Part shown: positions 1 through 5,730 of the stretch, one piece after another
Layout of the letters: each line of letters begins with the position of its first letter
Numbering within the stretch: position 1 is the first letter of the stretch
NCBI GenBank assembly: GCA_017444325.1
Contig: JAFSWV010000171.1
Coordinates: 1 to 14,154 of the forward strand
Direction of reading: 5' to 3'
Source: a bacterium
GTDB lineage: Bacteria > Auribacterota > UBA3054
Length of the DNA: 14,154 nt
Notes under the pieces: generated by a model
Database searches by the model: none
Told to the model about the DNA's origin: nothing
The model's input: only the letters and a program-made list of their open reading frames with translations
Made by a program: the position numbers and the translations under genes

Positions 1-256
1 CGTCCGATGACGGAGGCGGAAAATCTAAATTTATTCCCACAGAAGGAAGCATTTCCATAACAAGCTCCGTACCTGAAAGGCCCGCGACGATCTTAGATTC
101 GCCACAGGCAAACCGTTTCGCGTATTCTCCAGTTATGAAAACATCCGCAAATTTGTCTATATCCAGTCCGCATAAATTAACAGCGTAATCGAATGCTTCG
201 CCAAGATTGTTCATGGCGTCCTCAAGATACAATTCATCGTAATGTCTAACTAACAT
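1..256 (-). CDS. Partial small hypothetical protein (3' end outside window)
   Basis: The minus strand reads open from an ATG at 256 to the window edge, giving 85 complete codons that begin MLVRHYDELYLEDAMNNLGE and show no stop. A modest ribosome site (AGGA, 5 nt before the ATG) supports the start. The visible part is soluble, acidic and probably mostly helical, with no signal peptide or membrane segment. Segments such as FDYAVNLCGLDID (about residues 22-34) and a later LSGTEL recall small proteins that I remember from gut bacteria, sometimes beside putative toxin-antitoxin-like genes of unknown function. That is recollection, not a database result, so no function is assigned. The gene is more AT-rich than those to its right, with codons such as TTA and ATA in use. 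It sits just past the tRNA terminator and a palindromic promoter region, which fits a separately regulated, possibly acquired unit. Confidence 0.65.
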   Translation of the reverse strand, partial: MLVRHYDELYLEDAMNNLGEAFDYAVNLCGLDIDKFADVFITGEYAKRFACGESKIVAGLSGTELVMEMLPSVGINLDFPPPSSD

Positions 257-286
257 TTTTTCCTATTTAATTTTTGATAATTGGCA

Positions 287-309
287 AATATACTTCTACA
301 GAAGTATAT
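287..309 (-). promoter_or_regulatory. Operator-like 22-bp palindrome over candidate -10 boxes
   Basis: ATATACTTCT (288-297) and AGAAGTATAT (300-309) form a perfect 10-bp inverted repeat around a 2-bp centre. Outer TTGGC (281-285) and GCCAA (315-319) extend the dyad imperfectly. Read on the minus strand, the arms contain -10-like hexamers TATACT (308-303) and TATATT (292-287), about 30-50 nt upstream of the ATG at 256; no convincing -35 box is visible. This is the layout expected of an autoregulatory operator for the small gene at 1-256. A hairpin in the leader RNA is the alternative. Confidence 0.45.
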
Positions 310-320
310 CAAAAGCCAAA

Positions 321-351
321 TAAAAAAACCGGCAGTGGTCTTGCCGGTTTT
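321..351 (-). terminator. Intrinsic terminator of the tRNA unit
   Basis: On the minus strand a perfect 10-bp stem, AAAACCGGCA (351-342) with TGCCGGTTTT (334-325), encloses a 7-nt loop and runs straight into further T residues (324-322). This is a textbook rho-independent terminator. It lies 4 nt past the CCA end of tRNA-Ser and is the only clear terminator downstream of both the tRNAs and the long minus-strand gene cluster. Confidence 0.9.
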
Positions 352-355
352 AAGG

Positions 356-445
356 TGGCGGAGAGACAGGGATTCGAACCCTGGATACGGTTACCCGTAT
401 ACTGCCTTTCCAAGGCAGCCCGATCGACCACTCTGGCATCTCTCC
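356..445 (-). tRNA. tRNA-Ser (anticodon GGA), CCA encoded
   Basis: The minus strand folds as a class II tRNA. It has acceptor GGAGAGA/TCTCTCC, D stem GCC/GGC, anticodon stem CTGCC/GGCAG around loop TTGGAAA (anticodon GGA, reads UCC and UCU), a long variable stem TACGG/CCGTA typical of serine tRNA, and T arm CAGGG-TTCGAAT-CCCTG. The discriminator is G and the 3' CCA is encoded at 358-356. It starts 9 nt after the end of the CAU tRNA, so the two are co-transcribed from the promoter at 558-586. Confidence 0.97.
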
Positions 446-454
446 TTATTTCGT

Positions 455-531
455 TGGTGGGCCCAGAAGGACTTGAACCTTCGACACGCGGATTATGAGT
501 CCGCTGCTCTAACCGACTGAGCTATGGGCCC
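455..531 (-). tRNA. tRNA with CAU anticodon, probably tRNA-Ile2
   Basis: A complete cloverleaf is visible: acceptor GGGCCCA/TGGGCCC, D arm GCTC/GAGC, anticodon stem GCGGA/TCCGC around loop CTCATAA (anticodon CAU), T arm GAAGG-TTCAAGT-CCTTC, discriminator A and an encoded CCA at 457-455. CAU could mean elongator Met or the lysidine-modified Ile2 that reads AUA. The C4-G69 and C5-G68 acceptor pairs and the TTCAAGT T loop match E. coli tRNA-Ile2 better than tRNA-Met, and there is no mismatched first acceptor pair as in initiator tRNA. The tRNA call is secure; the amino acid is inferred. Confidence 0.95.
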
Positions 532-557
532 AAGACCTTTTCAATGGTGTGGCGTAT

Positions 558-586
558 AATGTAGCAAAAGCGGACTTTTTTGTCAA
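558..586 (-). promoter_or_regulatory. Sigma-70-type promoter of the tRNA unit
   Basis: On the minus strand TTGACA (586-581) is followed, after exactly 17 nt, by TACATT (563-558). Transcription would start near 551, about 20 nt before the mature 5' end of the CAU tRNA at 531. The -35 hexamer overlaps the stop codon (585-583) of the upstream membrane-protein gene, so the tRNA promoter is embedded in the end of the long operon. Confidence 0.75.
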
Positions 587-870
587 CGGTCGGAGAGCCT
601 TTCAGCGTCAGCTTTGCGGTCCAAGGCGCGGTTGCGGTAATAGAGCATTAGGTCTATTATGACCATGATGAGATCCGCGATGTAGAGGTATATGACGCCG
701 TCCATGGAATAGATGACCTTGTGCAGGATGCCGGCGGTATAGCCTACGATGACCACGTAGCTGAAGATGGCGCTCTTGCCCTTGGCCGTCCTGGAAACGT
801 AGGAATGGTGGATCTGGAAGGGCCAGGCAAATCCGAAGCAGATCAGCATTACGCTTTCGAAGATGCTCAT
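583..870 (-). CDS. Small three-helix membrane protein, PQ-loop/SemiSWEET-like
   Basis: This 95-residue protein begins MSIFESVMLICFGFAWPF and has three hydrophobic stretches, at about residues 4-20, 35-54 and 58-77, followed by a charged tail. The segment WPFQIHHSYVSRTAKGKS (about 16-33) resembles the PQ-loop motif of SemiSWEET-type proteins: a Pro and Gln at the end of helix 1, then a basic loop and a GKS turn. Such proteins form three-helix bundles that dimerise, and some move sugars; nothing here identifies a substrate. The ATG at 870 is chosen because AAGGAG lies 4 nt upstream, although the frame stays open to 1098 inside the preceding gene. The start follows that gene's TAA by one base, so translation is probably coupled. 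It is the last gene of the operon. Confidence 0.8.
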   Translation of the reverse strand: MSIFESVMLICFGFAWPFQIHHSYVSRTAKGKSAIFSYVVIVGYTAGILHKVIYSMDGVIYLYIADLIMVIIDLMLYYRNRALDRKADAERLSDR

Positions 871-880
871 ATTACTCCTT
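871..880 (-). promoter_or_regulatory. Ribosome binding site that fixes the start at 870
   Basis: The minus strand reads AAGGAG (880-875), then TAAT, then ATG (870-868). The TAA within this stretch (874-872) is the stop of the triple-SUMF1 gene, whose final codons double as the Shine-Dalgarno sequence. This rules out the longer in-frame start at 1098. Confidence 0.85.
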
Positions 881-3800
881 GGGGATGATGACCAAGCGGA
901 AGCCGTAGGAGTTGAAAATGGGTCCAGGGGAATGGTACATCCTTCTCGCCGACCGGCAGTGTTCCGCGTGATGAAAGAAACTGCCGCCGCGGATGATACG
1001 CCAAGTGCCTTCTGTTGCCCCAACCGGGTCGACGGCGTCGCCGTCGTATGAACCGAACCAGTCCAGGCACCATTCATGTACGTTGCCGTGCATGTCATAG
1101 AGGCCCCAGGCGTTCGGCAAATAACTGCCGACTATGGTGTGTTCGCCGTTGTAACCGCCTTTGCCGTCGTTTCTGTTGCACCAGTAACGGCCGAGCTTGT
1201 TCAATTCCGGATCTTCATCGACATCCGTTATGTCTGTCCCGTTGTTCCAGGCGGTGGCCTTGCCGGCTCTGCAGGCGTATTCCCACTGCGCTTCGGTGGG
1301 AAGATCGAAAACGCACTGGTATTTTTTCCTGATCAAGCCGAGGAAGCTGTCCTCGTCCGGGTCTTTGGAAAGCGGCCAGGATGCCCCCCCTCTCAGCATA
1401 TAGTAGGAAACGCCTTCCACGGGGTGCGTGTCCCCTTTTGTGCCTTTGGAAGGACTTTCTCCCGTAATGCCGCGGTATTGTTGCTGCGTGAACTCGAATA
1501 CCCCGATGTAGAAAGCCTTGGTGAGCTTAACCTGATGCTGAGTCTCATAGTCACGTCTTCCCAATTCGTCAGCGGGGCTGCCCATGGTGAATGTGCCCGG
1601 CTCGATCCTGCGGAGCCAAAGTTCCTTGGTGCGGCAGGCGTCGTCGCTGAGGTCGGGAGCGACGGCCGATATGCCGAGCGCGTTCTCTTCAAGATCCAAG
1701 ACAAGGTAGACTGCCTCGTCGGTGACGTCCTCGTATTCGTATCTAATTTCCAGTTCGCCAGCTAGGTATTGGTGGTCTTCATCGGGGACCCAGGTAAGTT
1801 TGTGCTCGCCGGAATCTGTCGCTATACCTGACGCGCCCTGGCCATACAGCGTGCCGATGTCGCTGAGGAGGTATTCCGTGCCGTCGTCCGTTTCGCCATA
1901 GAACTTGACTCGGAAGACCGGAAGGGTGTTGGTGGCAGGAAGTGTGTAGTTGAAGTTCTGCCTAGTCATCTTTCCCCTTGAGGAAAGGAAGAAGCGGAAG
2001 CCGTTGTAGTAGAAACCGCCGGCGGAATTGTAGAACATGCGGGCGGCGCAGCGGCAGTACTTGGCGGCGTCAGTGTAACTGCCGCCGCGGATAACACGGA
2101 AGTTTCCTGTATCCGGTCCTTTCGGTTCCTTGACGGGATCGCTGCTCAAGTTGTCGGCGTACCAGTCCAGGCACCATTCGGTGACGTTGCCGTGGCAGTC
2201 GTAGAGGCCCCAGTCGTTGGGAAGGTAGGAGCCGACATCCGTGTGTTCCTCGTAGTAGCCTTTCCCGTCATTTGTGTTGTAGCTATAGCGGCCCAGCTTG
2301 TTGAGGTTTTCGTCCTCGTTTTCGCTGCTGAGGTTCGTGCCGTTGTTCAAAGCCGTGGTCTTGCCGGCCCGGCAGGCGTATTCCCACTGGGCTTCCGTAG
2401 GCAGGTCGTAGAGGTTGCCGGCCTTTGCCATCAGTTTTCCAAAGAAGCTCTTCTTGTCGACTTCCCTGTCGGCCGGCCAATTGGCGCCCTTTTTGCTTCC
2501 TCTGAGATCATCGTAGGAAATCTGCTCCACAGGGCGCGTCTCGCCAAAGTACTTCGCGGGATTTTTCTCGGTAATTCCCTTGTACTGCCCCTGGGTGGTC
2601 TCGAAGACTGCCATGTAGTAGGCTTTCCTCAGCTTGACCTGGTGTTCCGTTTCGGCGCCGGAATGGCCTTTTTCGTAGGAGGGGCTGCCCATGGTAAAGG
2701 TGCCTGGCTCGATTCTTTTGAACCAAACTTCCTGCGTCCGGCAGGTAGCGTAATTGAGGTCAGGTCCTGTCGTTGAGGTTCGCATCTTGTTGGCAGCGAT
2801 GTCAAGGACAAGGTAGTCGGCCTTGTCTGTCACGTCCTCATATTCCGCCCTGTATTCCGTAAAGCCTATAAGATTGGTGTGGTCGGTGTCGGGGATCCAG
2901 ACGACCTTGTGAATTCCGGCGCCCAGGACGATCTCTGAAGCGCCGTCCTCTTCCAAATGGCCAACGTCGGTCAGAAGGAACTCCGAGCCGTTTCCATCTT
3001 TGCCGTAGAATTTCGTCTTGAAGACCGGCAGCGTGTTGTCGGAGTCGGTCAGCAGCTCGTATTCGAATTCTTCCCTGTCTGGAGCAGTCTCAGGTCTCAC
3101 AAGAGCGATGCGAAAACCGACGACAGAATAGTTAGACAAGCCGGGAATAAACAGAGTATTGCGGTGGGCCGAGCGGCAGAATATGGCAACATCGTCCCAG
3201 GCGCCGCCCCGGCAAACGCGCAAACCGCCGTGGTCGGGGCCAAGGGGATCAGTTACTGGAGAATTGCCGTAGGATCCGTACCAGTCGAGACACCACTCGA
3301 AAACATTGCCGTGGCAGTCGTAGAGGCCCCAGTCGTTGGGAAGGTATGATCCGGCCTTGGCGGTGCCATAATATTTGGTGCTTTTGTAAACGCCCTTTTT
3401 GTCGTAGATACTTTTGCCGCCGCCGCTGTAAAAATAACGTCCGAGCTTGCTGAGCTCCGGATCCTCATCCTCTTCCGTTATGTCGGTTCCGTTGTTCCAG
3501 GCGGTAGCCTTGCCGGCCCGACAAGCGTATTCCCACTGAGCTTCCGTAGGCAGGTCGAAAATCAGGGAGCCGCCGGTCTTCTCTCTCAGGGCGTAAAAGA
3601 AGGTCGGGCACTCAACGTTCCGGCCTTTCTTATCCACGTAAAAATGCTTCTCGTCCACCTGGCGGTCCTTGGGCCAGCCGGCGCCTAAGGTAGCGCCGCG
3701 CAAAAGTTCGTAGGTAATGCTGTCCATAGGCCTGGTGGAGCCTTTGTATTTGGAGACGTTGTAGCCGGCAATATATTTAAACTGCTTCTGCGTCGTCTCG

Positions 3801-4369
3801 AAAAGCGAGAGATAAAAGGCTTTGGTCAGCGTCACTTCGTGCTGAATCTCGCCGCTATCCCTGCAAAGCTCGTCGTCGGGAGAACCCATTGTAAAAGTGT
3901 CAGGCTCGATCCTGCGAAGCCAGAGTTCCTTCGTTTTGCATGTGCTCTTCTTGACATTGGGAGCATCGCTCTGATAACGCATTTTGTTCTTCTTCAGATC
4001 AAGGCAGAGGTATTGGGCTTCGTCCGAGACGTCCTTGGCCTCGAATTTTATCACGATGGTGCCGGCATCTACCCGCTTGCAATCCTTCTTGGCGTTCCAA
4101 ACGAGCGTGTAAGTTCCCGGGCCCACGACAACGCCGGTCCTGCCCTCCCCTTCCAGAGTCTTAATTTTTGCTGGCTTCTTCTTGCCTGGGATCTCAGCGA
4201 TGAACGAGACCTCGAAGACCGGCAGAGTGTTCTCCTCGTCGTCCGCCTTTACTTCGTAGTTTATCTCGATCTTGCCGTCGCCTGTGACGTTAGTGGTGTA
4301 GCCGACAAGTCCTGCGAAAAGATAACTGGAGAACGCGAAAATCAAAAGCGTAAGGAGGAATTTTTTCAT
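872..4369 (-). CDS. Exported protein with three tandem FGE-sulfatase (SUMF1) modules
   Basis: This 1165-residue protein starts with a clear signal peptide (MKKFLLTLLIFAFSSYLFAG), so it acts outside the cytoplasm. It holds three copies of one unit: a beta-rich domain of about 100 residues (NTLPVF at each start, a later YL-LDL stretch), then a SUMF1 domain of 230-260 residues. MGSP motifs lie at 161, 560 and 929; each copy has LPTEAQWEYACRAGK, GLYD-HGNV-EWCLDW, and an RGG motif at 387, 761 or 1127. SUMF1 folds include formylglycine-generating enzymes, EgtB-like iron enzymes and many non-enzymatic binding domains. The first of the two FGE catalytic cysteines is replaced by Asp, Asp or His, with only the CRxAxR cysteine (398, 772, 1138) kept, so FGE activity is unlikely. 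Adhesion or glycan binding is possible but unproven. The start ATG overlaps the MATE stop as ATGA. Confidence 0.9.
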   Translation of the reverse strand: MKKFLLTLLIFAFSSYLFAGLVGYTTNVTGDGKIEINYEVKADDEENTLPVFEVSFIAEIPGKKKPAKIKTLEGEGRTGVVVGPGTYTLVWNAKKDCKRVDAGTIVIKFEAKDVSDEAQYLCLDLKKNKMRYQSDAPNVKKSTCKTKELWLRRIEPDTFTMGSPDDELCRDSGEIQHEVTLTKAFYLSLFETTQKQFKYIAGYNVSKYKGSTRPMDSITYELLRGATLGAGWPKDRQVDEKHFYVDKKGRNVECPTFFYALREKTGGSLIFDLPTEAQWEYACRAGKATAWNNGTDITEEDEDPELSKLGRYFYSGGGKSIYDKKGVYKSTKYYGTAKAGSYLPNDWGLYDCHGNVFEWCLDWYGSYGNSPVTDPLGPDHGGLRVCRGGAWDDVAIFCRSAHRNTLFIPGLSNYSVVGFRIALVRPETAPDREEFEYELLTDSDNTLPVFKTKFYGKDGNGSEFLLTDVGHLEEDGASEIVLGAGIHKVVWIPDTDHTNLIGFTEYRAEYEDVTDKADYLVLDIAANKMRTSTTGPDLNYATCRTQEVWFKRIEPGTFTMGSPSYEKGHSGAETEHQVKLRKAYYMAVFETTQGQYKGITEKNPAKYFGETRPVEQISYDDLRGSKKGANWPADREVDKKSFFGKLMAKAGNLYDLPTEAQWEYACRAGKTTALNNGTNLSSENEDENLNKLGRYSYNTNDGKGYYEEHTDVGSYLPNDWGLYDCHGNVTEWCLDWYADNLSSDPVKEPKGPDTGNFRVIRGGSYTDAAKYCRCAARMFYNSAGGFYYNGFRFFLSSRGKMTRQNFNYTLPATNTLPVFRVKFYGETDDGTEYLLSDIGTLYGQGASGIATDSGEHKLTWVPDEDHQYLAGELEIRYEYEDVTDEAVYLVLDLEENALGISAVAPDLSDDACRTKELWLRRIEPGTFTMGSPADELGRRDYETQHQVKLTKAFYIGVFEFTQQQYRGITGESPSKGTKGDTHPVEGVSYYMLRGGASWPLSKDPDEDSFLGLIRKKYQCVFDLPTEAQWEYACRAGKATAWNNGTDITDVDEDPELNKLGRYWCNRNDGKGGYNGEHTIVGSYLPNAWGLYDMHGNVHEWCLDWFGSYDGDAVDPVGATEGTWRIIRGGSFFHHAEHCRSARRMYHSPGPIFNSYGFRLVIIPKE
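1206..1266. repeat. Near-identical repeat, SUMF1 module 3 copy
   Basis: This 61-bp stretch differs from 3456-3516 at 7 positions by direct comparison. It encodes the KATAWNNGTDIT region of module 3, which is closer here to module 1 than to module 2. Confidence 0.85.
2187..2227. repeat. 41-bp exact direct repeat, SUMF1 module 2 copy
   Basis: Identical base for base to 3306-3346. It encodes the SYLPNDWGLYDCHGN region of module 2. Even synonymous positions agree, which suggests recent duplication or gene conversion between modules 1 and 2. Confidence 0.95.
3306..3346. repeat. 41-bp exact direct repeat, SUMF1 module 1 copy
   Basis: Partner of 2187-2227, with 41 of 41 bases identical. The corresponding part of module 3 (near 1083-1123) has diverged. 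Confidence 0.95.
3456..3516. repeat. Near-identical repeat, SUMF1 module 1 copy
   Basis: Partner of 1206-1266, matching at 54 of 61 positions. Together with the 41-bp repeat it shows that module 1 shares one segment with module 2 and another with module 3. Confidence 0.85.
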
Positions 4370-5730
4370 ATCTTTGTTTCCTTATTTTTCAAGGGGAGGC
4401 GCCAGATCATGACGCCGCTGGCGATGAGGCCGACGGAGCCGGCCAGAACGTCGGAAATGAGGCGGCCCCAGAAGAGCCACAGGACTTGGTCGAGCCAGAG
4501 GGCCACGAAGGCCAGAGGGATGGTCAGGACCACGATCCTTAAGATGTTGAGCAGCGCGCCGCCCAGAGGCTTGCCGCAGCCGGTCAGGAAGAAACCGGAA
4601 TAGCGGTGGATCTCGAGGAGGCCGAAGCCCCAGGAGATAATGTAAAGGCCGTGGCGCATGAGCACGCAGACCTCGGGATCATTGGAAAACTGGTGGGCCA
4701 GGGGATCGGCGATAACCGTGAAGAGGACGGCTATGGCCAGAAGGTAAAGTCCCGCGAAAAGGTTGGCGGTCTTATAAATTTGCTTAAGCCTGTCGTAAGC
4801 TTTGGCGCCGTAATTCTGGGCCGTCATGGCGGTAAGTCCGAAGCCCACGGACATGGGGATCATGAAGGCCAATGTCTCAAGCCGGTTCACGGCGCCCATG
4901 GCCGCCACCGCCACGTCGCCGAAATGGGCCGCGATGCGGGTGACCACGGTCTGGCCGACGGGCAGAATGATGGAGCCCAGCATGACGGGAACACCGAAAG
5001 AGATCTCCTTCTTCCAATATTGCAGCGTGGTGGCCATTGGCAGAGGCTTCCAGCGCATCAACTCGTACTTCTTGTTAATAAGCACCCAGGGAAGGATGGC
5101 GCCCAGGGCCTGGGAAATGATGGTGGCCAGAGCCGCGCCCTCGATGCCCATTTCCGGGAACCCGAAATTACCGAAGATAAGGCAGTAGTCCAAAACGATG
5201 TTGGTCATGGTGCCGGTCAGGATGGCCGCGCTGGCCATCTTGGTGTCCCCTATCACGATCAGAATGTCGCCGCCCAAAAGTCCGACCATGCCGGTCACGC
5301 AGCCCAAAAACCAGATGTCCATGTAGCCGCAGACTTTTTCCAGCGTGTCACCAGCGGCGCCCAGCTTCAGAAAGAGCAGGTGGGAATAGCACTTGCCGAT
5401 TATGGCCAGAAGGAATGAGAGCAGCACCGCCAGATAAAAGCCGCTTCTGATGGTCTCCTGGGCTCTTTGCTTGTCCTGGGCGCCCAGGGCCTGGCCGGAG
5501 ATGGTCATAATGCCGGCGAAGATGCCCCTAAAGATGCAGCCGCAGAGCATGACCACAGGAAGCGTGAAGCCCATGGCGGCCAGAGGGCCGGTGCCCAATT
5601 TGCCGACGAAGTAGGTGTCGACAACATTGTAGAGGGAAATGGCGATGGTGCCTATAAGCATGGCCGAGCTGGTCTTCAGCATGATCATGCCGATCGAGCC
5701 GGTGGTGTAGAAGGCTTTGTTTTCCGCCAT
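4366..5730 (-). CDS. MATE family efflux transporter
   Basis: This 454-residue inner-membrane protein has the length and hydrophobic pattern of a 12-helix MATE (NorM/DinF-type) exporter, which uses a Na+ or H+ gradient to expel drugs or metabolites. Family marks include NVVDTYFVGKLG (about 35-46), NIVLDYCLIFG (177-187), EGAALATIISQ (197-207) and, in the second half, GDVAVAAMGAVNRLE (271-285) with TAQNYGA (303-309). The two homologous halves are about residues 13-220 and 235-445. The start ATG shares a base with the ribD stop (TAATG), and GGAGG lies about 10 nt upstream inside ribD, so translation is probably coupled. Its own stop overlaps the next start as ATGA. The substrate cannot be read from sequence; the neighbouring exported and membrane proteins may point to an envelope role. 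Confidence 0.93.
   Translation of the reverse strand: MAENKAFYTTGSIGMIMLKTSSAMLIGTIAISLYNVVDTYFVGKLGTGPLAAMGFTLPVVMLCGCIFRGIFAGIMTISGQALGAQDKQRAQETIRSGFYLAVLLSFLLAIIGKCYSHLLFLKLGAAGDTLEKVCGYMDIWFLGCVTGMVGLLGGDILIVIGDTKMASAAILTGTMTNIVLDYCLIFGNFGFPEMGIEGAALATIISQALGAILPWVLINKKYELMRWKPLPMATTLQYWKKEISFGVPVMLGSIILPVGQTVVTRIAAHFGDVAVAAMGAVNRLETLAFMIPMSVGFGLTAMTAQNYGAKAYDRLKQIYKTANLFAGLYLLAIAVLFTVIADPLAHQFSNDPEVCVLMRHGLYIISWGFGLLEIHRYSGFFLTGCGKPLGGALLNILRIVVLTIPLAFVALWLDQVLWLFWGRLISDVLAGSVGLIASGVMIWRLPLKNKETKI

Noticed and set aside
274..520. Two short plus-strand open frames (74 and 79 residues)
   Set aside because: They cross the terminator and both tRNA genes on the opposite strand, so they are not credible coding regions.
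871..1098. Longer in-frame start for the PQ-loop-like gene (171 residues)
   Set aside because: The extra 76 residues overlap the third SUMF1 domain in another frame and lack hydrophobic pattern, while AAGGAG is placed correctly for the ATG at 870.
1076..1765. 229-residue plus-strand open frame, and similar ones at 2192-2776, 3839-4603 and 4606-5418
   Set aside because: They mirror the SUMF1 and MATE coding strands, which have signal peptide, domain motifs and coupled starts. The mirrored frames have no coherent domains.
1206..3516. CRISPR-like or mobile repeat
   Set aside because: The repeats are in-frame parts of duplicated protein modules, spaced about 1.1 to 2.2 kb apart, without short regular spacers or terminal inverted repeats.
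872..4369. Sulfatase-activating (formylglycine-generating) enzyme as the function
   Set aside because: No module has the two catalytic cysteines, and no sulfatase gene is in the window.
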